Notes: generated from the sequence alone by a model not told the origin. A stretch of 64,000 nt of DNA from Pseudooceanicola nanhaiensis DSM 18065 (GCF_000688295.1 NZ_JHZF01000011.1:248001-312000); one strand, 5' to 3'. Counted from the first letter of the stretch, positions 7,368 through 16,335 are shown. Numbers and translations: made by a program.

Positions 7368-8735
7368 ATGAAGAGCTTGGGAAACCCATTCGATCACGCC
7401 TCGGACCTGCGCCACGGCGCCGGGTGCAGCTGCGCCGGCTGCAAGCAGACGGCGGCGGCCGGCGCGGCACCCGAGACCACCGACGCGATGCTGGAACGCG
7501 CGGTCGAAAGCGCCGTCGTGCGCTCGATGTTCGGCCAGAACGACCTGAGCCGCCGGTCCTTCATGGGCATGGTCGGCGGCGGCACGGTCGCGGCGGCGCT
7601 CGCCTCGGTCTTCCCGCTGGACAAGGCCAAGGCCGCGATCCTCGACACTCTCGGCACGCCCGAGAAGACCGACCTCAACATCGGTTTCGTGCCGATCACC
7701 TGCGCCACCCCGATCATCATGGCGCAGCCCCTGGGCTTCTACGAGAAATACGGGCTGAATGCGCAGGTCATCAAGACCGCCGGCTGGGCCGTGGCGCGGG
7801 ACAAGTCGCTGGCGGGCGAATACGACGCCTCGCACATGCTGACGCCGATGCCGCTGGCGATGACACTCGGCGCGGGCTCCACCGCCGCGCCCTACATCAT
7901 GCCCGCGGTCGAGAACATCAACGGCCAGGCGATCGTCCTGCACAACGACCACAAGGACAAGCGCGACCCCAAGCAGTGGAAGGGCTTCACCTTCGGCGTG
8001 CCGTTCGAATATTCGATGCACAACTTCCTGCTGCGCTACTACGTCGCCGAGCACGGGCTCGATCCGGATGTCGACATCCAGATCCGCGTGGTCCCGCCGC
8101 CCGAGATGGTCGCGAACCTGAGCGCAGGGAACCTCGACGGCTACCTCTCGCCCGACCCGTTCAACCAACGCGCGGTCTGGGAAGGCATCGGCTTCATCCA
8201 TGTCCTGACCAAGGAGATCTGGGAGGGCCACCCCTGCTGCGCCTTCGCCGCGCCGCTGTCCTTCGCGGAAGAGCTTCCCAACACCTACGGCGCGCTGCTG
8301 AAGTCGATCATCGACGCGACGCAATATGCCCGCGACCCCGCGAACCGGAAGGAGATCTCGGAGGCCATCGCGCCGACGAACTACCTCAACCAGCCGGTCC
8401 CCGTCATCGAACAGGTGCTGACCGGCACCTATGCCGACGGCCTGGGCGAGGTGAAGCAGGTGCCCGACCGCATCGATTTCGACCCCTTCCCCTGGCACTC
8501 CATGGGCGTCTGGATCCTGACCCAGATGAAACGCTGGGGCTATATCGAGGGCGACGTCGACTACAGGGACGTGGCCGAACGGGTCTACCTCGCCGCCGAC
8601 TGCCGGAAGATCATGAACGATCTCGGCTACGAGGCGCCGGAGGTCACCTACAAGTCGCACACGATCATGGGCAAGACCTTCGATCCCGCGAACCCGGAGG
8701 GCTACGTGAAGTCCTTCGCCATCGGCAAGGGCTGA
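7368..8735 (+). CDS. cynA: Cyanate/nitrate-type ABC transporter substrate-binding protein
   Basis: A 455-residue protein of the NrtA/CmpA/CynA family that binds small anions (nitrate, bicarbonate, cyanate) in the periplasm. A twin-arginine signal, SRRSFM, begins at residue 61 followed by a hydrophobic stretch, so the first 60 residues form an unusually long extension that includes a Cys-rich GCSCAGC segment (residues 19-25). The mature part has the family's TPMPLAMTLG and GYLSPDPFNQRAVW regions. It is followed after three bases by the permease and further on by cyanase, so cyanate is the likeliest ligand. Confidence 0.85.
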   Translation: MKSLGNPFDHASDLRHGAGCSCAGCKQTAAAGAAPETTDAMLERAVESAVVRSMFGQNDLSRRSFMGMVGGGTVAAALASVFPLDKAKAAILDTLGTPEKTDLNIGFVPITCATPIIMAQPLGFYEKYGLNAQVIKTAGWAVARDKSLAGEYDASHMLTPMPLAMTLGAGSTAAPYIMPAVENINGQAIVLHNDHKDKRDPKQWKGFTFGVPFEYSMHNFLLRYYVAEHGLDPDVDIQIRVVPPPEMVANLSAGNLDGYLSPDPFNQRAVWEGIGFIHVLTKEIWEGHPCCAFAAPLSFAEELPNTYGALLKSIIDATQYARDPANRKEISEAIAPTNYLNQPVPVIEQVLTGTYADGLGEVKQVPDRIDFDPFPWHSMGVWILTQMKRWGYIEGDVDYRDVAERVYLAADCRKIMNDLGYEAPEVTYKSHTIMGKTFDPANPEGYVKSFAIGKG

Positions 8736-8738
8736 TCC

Positions 8739-9569
8739 ATGACGCTCTCGCTGAACCAGAAGGCAGCGCTCCTGTCGCTTCTCCTGCTGGCGGTCGGCCT
8801 CCTCGTGTGGGAGGCCGCCATCCCCGGCCAGAAGCCGCTCTCGGAGATGACGGAATACGAACGTCTCACCGGGGGCGGGGCGCAGAAGGCCGGGGTCCCT
8901 CCGCCCTCGCAGGTGATCGCGAAGGCCTGGGAGCAGCTGTCGAACCCGTTCTACGACGCGGGCCCCAACGACAAGGGGATCGGCATCCAGATCGGCTATT
9001 CGATCTACCGCGTCCTGACCGGCTATGCGCTCGCCGCCATCGTGGCCCTGCCGCTCGGCTTCCTGATCGGGATGTCGCCGGTGGCCTACCGCGCGCTCAA
9101 CCCGTTCATCCAGGTGCTGCGCCCGATCTCGCCGCTCGCCTGGATGCCGCTCGCGCTCTTCATCATCCAGGACAGCGAGGCCTCGGCGATCTTCGTCATC
9201 TTCATCTGTTCGATCTGGCCCATGCTCATCAACACGGCCTTCGGTGTCGCCGGAGTGCGGTCCGACTGGGTGAACGTCGCGCGCACCCATGAGCTCGGAC
9301 CGCTCAAGACCGCCTTCACCGTGATCCTGCCGGCCGCCGCGCCGACGATCATCACGGGGATGCGGATTTCCATCGGCATCGCGTGGCTCGTCATCGTCGC
9401 GGCCGAGATGCTCGTGGGCGGGACCGGCATCGGCTATTACGTCTGGAACGAGTGGAACAACCTCGACCTCACCTCGGTCATCTTCTCGATCCTCATGATC
9501 GGCGTCGTCGGCATGCTGCTGGATTCGGCCTTCGGGGCGCTTCAGCGGGCGGTGGCCTATGCGGAGTGA
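8739..9569 (+). CDS. cynB: Cyanate ABC transporter permease
   Basis: A 276-residue inner-membrane permease of the NrtB/CmpB/SsuC type. It has an N-terminal membrane anchor, several further hydrophobic helices, and the cytoplasmic coupling segment around ARTHELGPLKTAFTVILPAA that docks the ATPase. It starts three bases after the cynA stop, so the two are co-translated. It presumably forms a homodimeric channel served by CynA and the downstream ATPase. Specificity is inferred from cynS; the family alone would also fit nitrate or taurine. Confidence 0.85.
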   Translation: MTLSLNQKAALLSLLLLAVGLLVWEAAIPGQKPLSEMTEYERLTGGGAQKAGVPPPSQVIAKAWEQLSNPFYDAGPNDKGIGIQIGYSIYRVLTGYALAAIVALPLGFLIGMSPVAYRALNPFIQVLRPISPLAWMPLALFIIQDSEASAIFVIFICSIWPMLINTAFGVAGVRSDWVNVARTHELGPLKTAFTVILPAAAPTIITGMRISIGIAWLVIVAAEMLVGGTGIGYYVWNEWNNLDLTSVIFSILMIGVVGMLLDSAFGALQRAVAYAE

Positions 9570-9588
9570 GATGACAGAGCGAAGGGCG

Positions 9589-9678
9589 GCGCCGGCCCGC
9601 GGGGTGGCGCCAAAGCGCCGGTCGCCGTTGGCGCGCCATTGGTCCGAGCGCCAATGGCGACGGGGGGCGGGCCGGCGC
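9589..9678. repeat. Nested perfect inverted repeats between cynB and cynD
   Basis: Outer arms GCGCCGGCCCGC (9589-9600) and GCGGGCCGGCGC (9667-9678) match over 12 bp. Inside are GGCGC/GCGCC (9606-9619) and a perfect 9-bp pair CGCCATTGG/CCAATGGCG (9634-9659). The transcript would fold into a branched structure in the 183-base gap before cynD. It has no T-run; an mRNA-stability or processing element is one reading. Confidence 0.7.
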
Positions 9679-9752
9679 TGCCCGGCGTGCCGCCGGGCGG
9701 GAGCCCATCCCGGAGCGCACGCCTCCATCACCCAGAATTCGAGGCATCCGAC

Positions 9753-10661
9753 ATGAGCAAACCCTTCCTGAGCGTCGAGAACCTGACCCAGTCCTTCCCG
9801 GACGGCAAGGGCGGCACGATGACCGTCTTCGAGAATGCCACCTTCGGCGTGGAGGAGGGCGAGTTCGTCTGCATCCTCGGCCATTCCGGCTGCGGCAAGT
9901 CGACGATCATGAACATCCTCGCCGGGCTGGCCGAGCCGACCTCGGGCGTCGTCAAGATGGACGGCTTCGAGGTCTCCGGCCCCTCGCTCGACCGCGGTGT
10001 CGTCTTCCAGAACTATTCGCTGCTGCCGTGGCTCTCGGCGCTCCGCAACGTGATGTTCGGCGTCAAGGCGCGCCATCCCGACTGGTCCAAGGCCAAGGTC
10101 GCGGAGCATTCGGAGACGTACCTTTCCATGGTGGGCCTCGACGGCGACGCGATCCATCGCAAGCCCGCGCAGCTCTCGGGCGGGATGCGCCAGCGGGTCT
10201 CCATCGCGCGGGCCTTTGCCAACCACCCGAAGCTTCTTCTGCTGGACGAACCCTTCGGCGCGCTCGACGCGCTGACCCGGGGCACGATCCAGGAGGAGCT
10301 TCTGAAGATCTGGGGCGGGACCAAGCAGACGGTCTTCATGATCACCCACGACATCGACGAGGCGATCCTGCTGGCCGACCGCATCCTCTTGATGACCAAC
10401 GGCCCGCTCGCCCGCGTGGCGGAATCGGTCGAGATCACCATCGACCGGCCCCGCAGCCGGACCGGGATCGTCGAGCATCCGAACTACTATCCGATCCGCA
10501 ACCACCTCGTGCACTTCCTCGGCCGCCGGTCGAAGGAACTGGCCGGTCAGCCCTCGAACGGGGCGCCGCAATCGCCCGAGACGGTGCGGATCGATTTCAC
10601 CTCGCCCGGGCCGGACGATGCCGGGGACGAGAGCCTGCGGCTGCGTGCCGTGACCAACTGA
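9753..10661 (+). CDS. cynD: Cyanate ABC transporter ATP-binding protein
   Basis: A 302-residue ABC ATPase of the NrtD/CmpD/SsuB class. It shows Walker A GHSGCGKST, signature LSGGMRQR, Walker B LLLLDEPFG and the switch histidine in ITHDIDEA. The start is placed at MSKPFLSVENL, with a GAGG-like site shortly upstream; the longer open frame is out-of-family sequence. It energises the CynAB importer. The C-terminal tail after about residue 265 is Pro/Ser-rich and not conserved in the core fold. It is flanked on both sides by large hairpins. Confidence 0.87.
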   Translation: MSKPFLSVENLTQSFPDGKGGTMTVFENATFGVEEGEFVCILGHSGCGKSTIMNILAGLAEPTSGVVKMDGFEVSGPSLDRGVVFQNYSLLPWLSALRNVMFGVKARHPDWSKAKVAEHSETYLSMVGLDGDAIHRKPAQLSGGMRQRVSIARAFANHPKLLLLDEPFGALDALTRGTIQEELLKIWGGTKQTVFMITHDIDEAILLADRILLMTNGPLARVAESVEITIDRPRSRTGIVEHPNYYPIRNHLVHFLGRRSKELAGQPSNGAPQSPETVRIDFTSPGPDDAGDESLRLRAVTN

Positions 10662-10662
10662 C

Positions 10663-10710
10663 CCCGCGGCCTCCCGCCGCTGTCCCAGACCCGCGGCGGG
10701 AGGCCGCGGG
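10663..10710. repeat. 18-bp perfect hairpin between cynD and cynS
   Basis: Two 18-base arms (10663-10680 and 10693-10710), rich in G and C, are perfectly complementary around a 12-base loop. The hairpin starts immediately after the cynD stop and ends 42 bases before cynS. No U-tract follows, so it is unlikely to be a full intrinsic terminator and may instead shield the upstream mRNA or set the cynS:cynD ratio. Confidence 0.75.
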
Positions 10711-10752
10711 ACCATGCCGTGCGGCCATGGCCGCGAACCCGAGGAAAGACCC

Positions 10753-11223
10753 ATGAAAGACAATTACGAGGTGCCCAAGATGATGACCAAAGAGGACGTC
10801 ACCATGATGATCCTGTCGGCCAAGAAACAGGCCGGCATGACCTGGGAGGAGATCGCGGAGAAGATCGGCATGTCGCCCGTCTGGACCCACTCGGCCTGCA
10901 TGGGCATGAACGCGATGCCCGCGGAGAAGGCCGAGGCGCTGTCCCGCGTCATGTCGCTCCCGCAGGAGGCGGCGAGCGTTCTGGCCGAAAGCCCGACCAA
11001 GGTCTGGGAGCAGGCGGTGCCCACCGATCCCTGCATCTATCGCCTCTACGAGATCGTCGGCGTCTACGGCCCCACCATCAAGGCGCTGATCCACGAGAAG
11101 TTCGGCGACGGCATCATGTCGGCCATCGATTTCGACATGCAGATCACCCGGGTGCCGAACCCAAAGGGCGATCGCGTGAAGATCGAGATGTCGGGCAAGT
11201 ATCTCGGCTACAACAGCTGGTAG
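10753..11223 (+). CDS. cynS: Cyanate hydratase (cyanase)
   Basis: Cyanase converts cyanate and bicarbonate to carbamate and CO2, releasing ammonia. The 156 residues equal the length of the E. coli enzyme, and the catalytic triad is present as Arg97, Glu100 (YRLYEIVG) and Ser123 (GIMSAIDF), one residue shifted from the E. coli numbering. The N-terminal half is the usual helical, HTH-like domain. The ATG at 10753 is preceded by GAGGAAAG; an in-frame upstream codon is less likely. It completes a cynABDS operon for taking up and using cyanate as a nitrogen source. Confidence 0.95.
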   Translation: MKDNYEVPKMMTKEDVTMMILSAKKQAGMTWEEIAEKIGMSPVWTHSACMGMNAMPAEKAEALSRVMSLPQEAASVLAESPTKVWEQAVPTDPCIYRLYEIVGVYGPTIKALIHEKFGDGIMSAIDFDMQITRVPNPKGDRVKIEMSGKYLGYNSW

Positions 11224-11226
11224 GCG

Positions 11227-11286
11227 GGCAGGGCGCGCGTGCCCTGCCTCCCCCCCCTCCGGCCGGGGCGCTCTCGTCCCGGCCGG
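11227..11286. repeat. Two hairpins after cynS
   Basis: GGCAGGGC/GCCCTGCC (11227-11248) and CCGGCCGGG/CCCGGCCGG (11259-11286) are both perfect inverted repeats in the 86-base gap between cynS and the next gene. They continue the pattern of a strong hairpin at each non-overlapping junction of this operon. Confidence 0.6.
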
Positions 11287-11309
11287 TCCCCCGATCCGAA
11301 GGCCCTGCC

Positions 11310-11771
11310 ATGTCCCGCCCCCCGCTTCCCCCCTTCACCGAAGAGACCGCGCTCCGGAAGGTGCGCATGGCCGAGGACGCGTGGAACACGCGCGATCCGG
11401 ACCGGGTGGTGCTGGCCTACACCCCGGACACCCGCTGGCGGAACCGCTCCGACTTCCTCGCGGGGCGCGACGAGGTTCACGCCTTCCTCACCCGCAAGTG
11501 GCAGCGCGAGCAGGAGTATCGCCTGATCAAGTCGCTCTGGGCCTTCACCGAGGACCGGATCGCCGTCCGTTTCGCCTATGAATGGCACGACGCAGAGGGG
11601 CGGTGGTTCCGGTCCCACGGCAACGAGAACTGGCGGTTCGACCCGGGCGGGCTGATGGCCGAGCGTCACGCCTCGATCAACGATGTCCCGATCCGCGAGG
11701 GGGAGCGGCTGTTCGCATGGCCCTCCGGCCCCAGGCCGGAGGAGGTCGCGCCGCCGCCGGGCCTGTTCTGA
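11310..11771 (+). CDS. NTF2-like protein, DUF1348 family
   Basis: A 153-residue cystatin-like-fold protein. The N-terminal helix ([18 protein letters not shown]) is followed by the family's [24 protein letters not shown] and [14 protein letters not shown] segments. The family has no settled reaction; members are often small binding proteins or minor enzymes. It is the last plus-strand gene of the cyn set, separated from cynS by 86 bases with hairpins, so co-transcription is possible but not proven. It converges on kpsC with a 15-base gap. Confidence 0.75.
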   Translation: MSRPPLPPFTEETALRKVRMAEDAWNTRDPDRVVLAYTPDTRWRNRSDFLAGRDEVHAFLTRKWQREQEYRLIKSLWAFTEDRIAVRFAYEWHDAEGRWFRSHGNENWRFDPGGLMAERHASINDVPIREGERLFAWPSGPRPEEVAPPPGLF

Positions 11772-11786
11772 GGGAAGGGGCCGGCC

Positions 11787-13799
11787 TCAGCGCCAGAGAT
11801 GCGCGCGCGAGGCCAGAAGGCCCTGCAGCTTCGACAGCAGCCGATTGGCGGCGCCGGGATGGGCGACGCGGCCGGTGGCGAGGCGGTCGATGGCCACTTC
11901 GACCGGGCAGGGGCGGCCCGAGACCGGGTCGCGGTAGCGCGGGTAATCGATCAGCGTGGCATGGACGAGACCGGCGAGATCGGGGCGCGCGCGGCGGCGG
12001 GGCGGTATCTCGCCGTGGTCGGTGGTCAGGCCCCAGCCCGCGTAGAACGGGGCGCCCGTGGTGTGGACCGGCGTGCCGCGCAGCAGCGCCTCGAACCCCA
12101 GCAGGGACGTCATCGTCCAGAGCGCCGCGACATGCGGCAGCAGCGCGATCGGGTCGGCCCGGGCCAGCACGGCATCGGCGAGGCCCTCGAGCGCGTCCTG
12201 CGGGATCGCGCCGGGACGCAGCCCCGCCTCGACGTCCGGATGCGGCTTGTAGAGGATCACCGCCCCGGGATTGGCCGCGCGGGCGGCCTGCAGGAGGCCC
12301 AGGTTGGTGTTCACCGCGCCCGCGCCGAGCCGGATGGAGGCGTCATCCTCGACCTGTCCGGCGACGAGGATCCGGCGGCCTTCGGGCAGCTCGGGCAGGT
12401 CGCCGCCCAGATTGTATTTCGACAGGCCCAGCGAGACGAGGCGCGCGATCAGCCGCTCGGCCCGGTCCTGCTGGTCCGGGCGCAGGGTGGCGCGTTCCGC
12501 GATCAGGCGTTCGAGGCGGCTTTCCCGGCCCGGGTCGTAGTAGATGCCGAGATCGTCGAGCACGAGCGACAGCGGCGGCACCAGCTCCGCGCCCAGCCCC
12601 CGGGACCGCAGGAAGCCGTCCTCGACCCGCACGACCTCTCCGATCTCGCCGGCGCGGTTGGCCCAGCACATCCGGCGGCGGGGCGGCGCGGGGCGGTCGG
12701 CGAAGCTGACGCCCGCGGGCCCGCCGAAGAAATCCCGCAGGACGGGGCGCTTCCAGAGCCGCATGCCCGACGCGACCCAGCCGTGCCGGTCCTCGCGCCA
12801 GGCGCGGGTCTCGGCGGCGAGCTGTTCGAGCGCATCCTCGAAGGTGCAGAGCCGGTCGCGCGCGGGATCGTACCAGAGCGGATAGTCGATCATCGCCCCC
12901 GCGAAGAGCTGGGCACGGGTGAGCGCCCGGTTCCGGCGCGGGAAGGGCAGGGGGTGGCGGTCGTCGGTGAGGCCCCATCCGGCATAGAAGGGGCGGCCGA
13001 AGACGACGGGGCGGTGGCCTGCGAGGATCGCCTCGAACCCCATCTGGGACGACACGACATAGACCGCGACGGCGCCCTCCATCAGCCTCCACGGAGAGAC
13101 CGGATCGGTGCAGAGCGTGACGCGCTCATTGGCATCGGACGGGCCGAAATAGCCGGGGCGGAAGCCGCCCTGCGTCTCGGGGTGGGTCTTGATGACGATG
13201 CGGCCCGCCGGAAAATCCTCCTGCGCCCAGTAGAGCATCTCGCGGAAGGTGTTGCGGTCGGCCCCTCCGAACCGGACCGAGGCGTCGCCCTCGGTCTGGT
13301 CGATCACCAGCACGTAGCCGGGGTCCGGGACAGGCGCCTCCGGATCAAAGCCGGTGTATTTCGTCAGGTGCGCCTCTCGCATCCGGGCGATGCCGCCGCG
13401 GGCGCGGTCAAGGAGCGCGGTGTCGTCGAAGGGCGCGGTGGCAAGCAGGGTTTCGAGTTCGGTGGCCGCGTCGCCCTCGAAATGTGCGCCGCCGCGATCG
13501 GCCACCAGCCCGATCGGCGGGTCTCCGGCGCGGCCCGGGCGGAGCGAGCGGAGGAAGGCGTCCTCCACCCTCAGCAGCCCCGCGCCGCTGCGCGCGGCCA
13601 TTGCCTCTCCGCGGGCGGCACGGGGGGACCGGCCCCAGACCGCGATCAGGTCCTCGGGCGCGGGTCGGCCGAGCCGCAGGTCATGGCCCGCGAGCCCGAG
13701 GATCCGCCGGATGCGCCGTTCCCGCAGGAAGCCCGCGCTGAAATAGCGAAGCCGCCGGGGGGGTGCCCCGGCGGCCGTGTCATCGCGCCGCTCCGGCAC
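11787..13799 (-). CDS. kpsC: Capsule polysaccharide beta-Kdo transferase KpsC
   Basis: A 670-residue cytoplasmic glycosyltransferase. KpsC proteins alternately add beta-Kdo residues to a phospholipid anchor for capsule export. The internal duplication is plain: VEDAFLRS and VEDGFLRS, LTKYTGF and LSKYNLG, KTHPE and KPHPD, FYAGWGLTDD and FYAGWGLTTD recur in the first and second halves, marking two transferase modules. The GTG start follows the stop of the export lipoprotein gene closely (about 1 base), so the two are probably coupled. It is last in the kpsS - export - kpsC order; no kpsM/T/E genes are in the window. Confidence 0.87.
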   Translation of the reverse strand: MPERRDDTAAGAPPRRLRYFSAGFLRERRIRRILGLAGHDLRLGRPAPEDLIAVWGRSPRAARGEAMAARSGAGLLRVEDAFLRSLRPGRAGDPPIGLVADRGGAHFEGDAATELETLLATAPFDDTALLDRARGGIARMREAHLTKYTGFDPEAPVPDPGYVLVIDQTEGDASVRFGGADRNTFREMLYWAQEDFPAGRIVIKTHPETQGGFRPGYFGPSDANERVTLCTDPVSPWRLMEGAVAVYVVSSQMGFEAILAGHRPVVFGRPFYAGWGLTDDRHPLPFPRRNRALTRAQLFAGAMIDYPLWYDPARDRLCTFEDALEQLAAETRAWREDRHGWVASGMRLWKRPVLRDFFGGPAGVSFADRPAPPRRRMCWANRAGEIGEVVRVEDGFLRSRGLGAELVPPLSLVLDDLGIYYDPGRESRLERLIAERATLRPDQQDRAERLIARLVSLGLSKYNLGGDLPELPEGRRILVAGQVEDDASIRLGAGAVNTNLGLLQAARAANPGAVILYKPHPDVEAGLRPGAIPQDALEGLADAVLARADPIALLPHVAALWTMTSLLGFEALLRGTPVHTTGAPFYAGWGLTTDHGEIPPRRRARPDLAGLVHATLIDYPRYRDPVSGRPCPVEVAIDRLATGRVAHPGAANRLLSKLQGLLASRAHLWR

Positions 13800-13800
13800 G

Positions 13801-14949
13801 TCAGAGATCGGACAGGTTGGTCCCGGCGTCGCTGATCGTGTTGACCGCCGAGAGCGAGCCGGTCAGTGCCGAGATCGTCTTGTTCCACTGGGTGAAGGGC
13901 GCCTCGGTCACGTAGAGCGTGTCGCCGTCGCGGATCACGAAATCCCGAGCCATGAACATGCCGTTCGGCTTGGTGAGGTCGAGCACGTAGACCATCCGCT
14001 GCGCCCCGACGAGGTCGTTGCGGCCCAGCACCGTGTTCGCGATCTCGGCCGGCTCGTTGCGGAAGACGAAGACGCCGGTCGGGTCCGAGGAATTCGCCCG
14101 CAGGCCGCCGACCTGCGCGATGGCTTCCAGCCCCGACAGGGTCTGGGTCTCGAACGGGACCCGGCTCTGCGAGCCGGTGGCGCCGAGCGCGGTGAAGGAG
14201 CGGGTGTCCTCCTCGACGAGGATCCGGTCGCCGCCGCGCAGCGCGATGTCGTATTGCGGGTTGGAATAGAGGTCCTGGAACCAGATCGTCGACCTGTGCC
14301 CGCCGCGCAGCACCGTGATCTTGGCGATCTCGGGCGAGACGGTGACACCGCCGGCGCGCGCGATCATGGCCGACAGCGTGCGGGTCGGGCGCTCGATCGC
14401 ATAGACTCCCTGGCCGCCGACGGCGCCGACAAGCGAGACGGTCGAGCCGTCGCCGGCCACGCGCCGCACCTCGACCTGCGGGTCTGGCGTCTGGTCCTTG
14501 AGCTTTTCGGTGATGATGCGGCGGACGGCCTCGGGCGTGTTGCCCGCCGCGCGGACCCGGCCTGCGTAGGGGACGAAGATGAAGCCCGACCCGTCGACCT
14601 GCACCTCCTGCAGGACGGTCGCGTTGCTGGTCTCGCCCGCCAGAAGCCCGTCGTCGACGTTTTCCCAGATCGTCAGGCCCAGCGTGTCGCCCGGGTTGAT
14701 CGTGTCCGACCCGAGCGTGCCGGCATTGATGAAGCCCTGGCTGAAGCCGAGCGCGGGGACGAGCGCGGTGGCGCGCGTCACCCGGTCGTTGACCGAGACC
14801 ACGAAGGCGTCGCCCTCGCGCTGGACCGAGCCTGCGAAGATCTCGCTCTTGTTGGGACCGACGCGCGGCAGAAGCCCGCAACCCGCCGTGCTTGCGATCA
14901 CGGCGAAAAGGGCGATGGATCTCGCCCAGCGTTTTGTCAGGTTAAGCAC
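13801..14949 (-). CDS. Outer-membrane polysaccharide export lipoprotein (OPX, KpsD/Wza class)
   Basis: A 382-residue periplasmic/outer-membrane protein. The N-terminus has a hydrophobic signal ending in ASTAGC, a plausible lipobox with Cys24 as the lipid site. An export-domain core (GDTLGLTIWENV, IFVPYAGRVRAAG, RTLSAMIARAGGV) is followed by repeated SLBB-like segments containing GGDRILVEEDTRSF and RDGDTLYVTE. Such proteins form the outer-membrane channel for capsule. The start is GTG with GAGGAG upstream. It lies between kpsS and kpsC, which supports a capsule role. Confidence 0.85.
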   Translation of the reverse strand: MLNLTKRWARSIALFAVIASTAGCGLLPRVGPNKSEIFAGSVQREGDAFVVSVNDRVTRATALVPALGFSQGFINAGTLGSDTINPGDTLGLTIWENVDDGLLAGETSNATVLQEVQVDGSGFIFVPYAGRVRAAGNTPEAVRRIITEKLKDQTPDPQVEVRRVAGDGSTVSLVGAVGGQGVYAIERPTRTLSAMIARAGGVTVSPEIAKITVLRGGHRSTIWFQDLYSNPQYDIALRGGDRILVEEDTRSFTALGATGSQSRVPFETQTLSGLEAIAQVGGLRANSSDPTGVFVFRNEPAEIANTVLGRNDLVGAQRMVYVLDLTKPNGMFMARDFVIRDGDTLYVTEAPFTQWNKTISALTGSLSAVNTISDAGTNLSDL

Positions 14950-15042
14950 TGCCCGGTCTCCTCGACCTGTTTTTTTGCCTCAGCTTTTTCGGCCAAGGTA
15001 TCGGGATACGGGCGTTAATGCCAGTCCGGGGGTGGCGGCGCG

Positions 15043-16335
15043 TCAGGTGATGGCGCGCAACTGTTGCCGCGGGGCCGCGGTGCCGGATTTCAGCGCGTCA
15101 TAGGGATCCTCGTCCGACAGCATCATGTCGACCACCAGCCTGAGCAGCTGCCGCCGCCCGCGCGAGGAATAGAAACCGCCCGCAACCTGGCTGGTTTCCA
15201 GCAGATAACGCCGGTAATCCTGATAGGCGCGGCGGTCCGGACGGGCGGCGCCGGCGAAGAACTCGGGCAGCGGCTGGTCCGAGACGAACTCGGGCTTGGC
15301 ATAGACCGCGCGGCCGAAGACCTTGAGCGGGATCCCGCGGAAGAGCACCTGCTGCGCGGCGGTCGAGTTCACCGTCACGGCGGTCCGCGCGTCGTCGAGC
15401 AGCTGCGCCAGCTTGCCGCCCCGCACGTAATGCACCCGCCCCTCCAGCCCGTGCATCCGGGCCAGGCGCCGGATCTCGCGCCGGATCGGCACGCGCCCGT
15501 CCTCCAGCGGATGCGCCTTGATGACGAGGTGATGGTGCATCGGCGCGCCGCGCGCGAAGCCCGTCATCACCAGCTCGAGGAATTCGGTCATCGAGCCGAA
15601 GGGCGAATGCTTCCGGAACGAGCTGTCATGTTCGAGCTGCAGCAGCGCGAGGTGATAGGGAAAGCCGCCGCGCCGGATCCGCAGGCTCGCGATGCGGCGG
15701 TCGATCGCCTGGAACGGCATCAGCAGGAGACGGCGCAGGTAGAGCTGGAATTCCTTGGTCACCGGCAGGTCGCGGTGCGGGCGGAAATTGCGGTAACCGC
15801 CGTTCCGCAGCATCACGAACCAGTGGTAGAGCGCGCCGTAGAAGATGTGCTGGCGCATGTCGCCCCAGCGGGCGGGGGGCAGGGGCGTGTCCATGTCCGA
15901 ATTCTCGAGCGCGTGGCGCATCTCGGGCACCGACATGGACATCAGACGCGAATTGCCGTTCGAGCCGCCGCGCTCGTAGGTCACCCAGTAGGGCCGCATG
16001 TAGCCCTCCTCGAAGACATGCACGCGCAGGCCGGTGGCCCTGGCGCGGGTCACCGCCTCGGCATGGATCGCGCGGGTGTCGCCGTAGAGCACGATGTCGG
16101 TCACGCGTTTCCGCGCCACGAGGTCCGAGAAGGTCTCGGGCCAGTCCTCGACCCGGCCGCGGTATGGGATGAAGCTCGCCCGGTCGGACCAGAAGAACTG
16201 GTCGCCCGCGTTGAAGCCCACGCGCCACACCTCGGCCCCCGCAAGACGCAGCATGCGGCCCAGCCGGTTGAAATACGGCCCGTGGGGTCCCTGCAGGAAC
16301 AGGAAGACCCGGTTCTTTCCGGTGATCGCGGTCAT
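15043..16335 (-). CDS. kpsS: Capsule polysaccharide export/beta-Kdo transferase KpsS
   Basis: A 430-residue cytoplasmic protein of the KpsS/LipB family, which adds the first beta-Kdo to the phospholipid terminus of group 2/3 capsules. Recognisable parts are FLQGPHGPYFNRLG at the start, VFEEGYMRPYWVTYE, VIKAHPLEDGR and VNSTAAQQVLFRGIPLKVFG. It is the first of three capsule genes. The 80-base upstream gap holds two ACGCGT hexamers 26 bases apart, of unknown meaning. The missing ABC exporter genes are presumably elsewhere. Confidence 0.87.
   Translation of the reverse strand: MTAITGKNRVFLFLQGPHGPYFNRLGRMLRLAGAEVWRVGFNAGDQFFWSDRASFIPYRGRVEDWPETFSDLVARKRVTDIVLYGDTRAIHAEAVTRARATGLRVHVFEEGYMRPYWVTYERGGSNGNSRLMSMSVPEMRHALENSDMDTPLPPARWGDMRQHIFYGALYHWFVMLRNGGYRNFRPHRDLPVTKEFQLYLRRLLLMPFQAIDRRIASLRIRRGGFPYHLALLQLEHDSSFRKHSPFGSMTEFLELVMTGFARGAPMHHHLVIKAHPLEDGRVPIRREIRRLARMHGLEGRVHYVRGGKLAQLLDDARTAVTVNSTAAQQVLFRGIPLKVFGRAVYAKPEFVSDQPLPEFFAGAARPDRRAYQDYRRYLLETSQVAGGFYSSRGRRQLLRLVVDMMLSDEDPYDALKSGTAAPRQQLRAIT

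Noticed and set aside
7347..10763. A 1138-codon open frame on the minus strand across the cyn operon
   Set aside because: It is antisense to cynABD, whose family motifs are clear. High G+C removes stop codons in the opposite strand, and the translated sequence is Arg/Gly/His-rich without family features.
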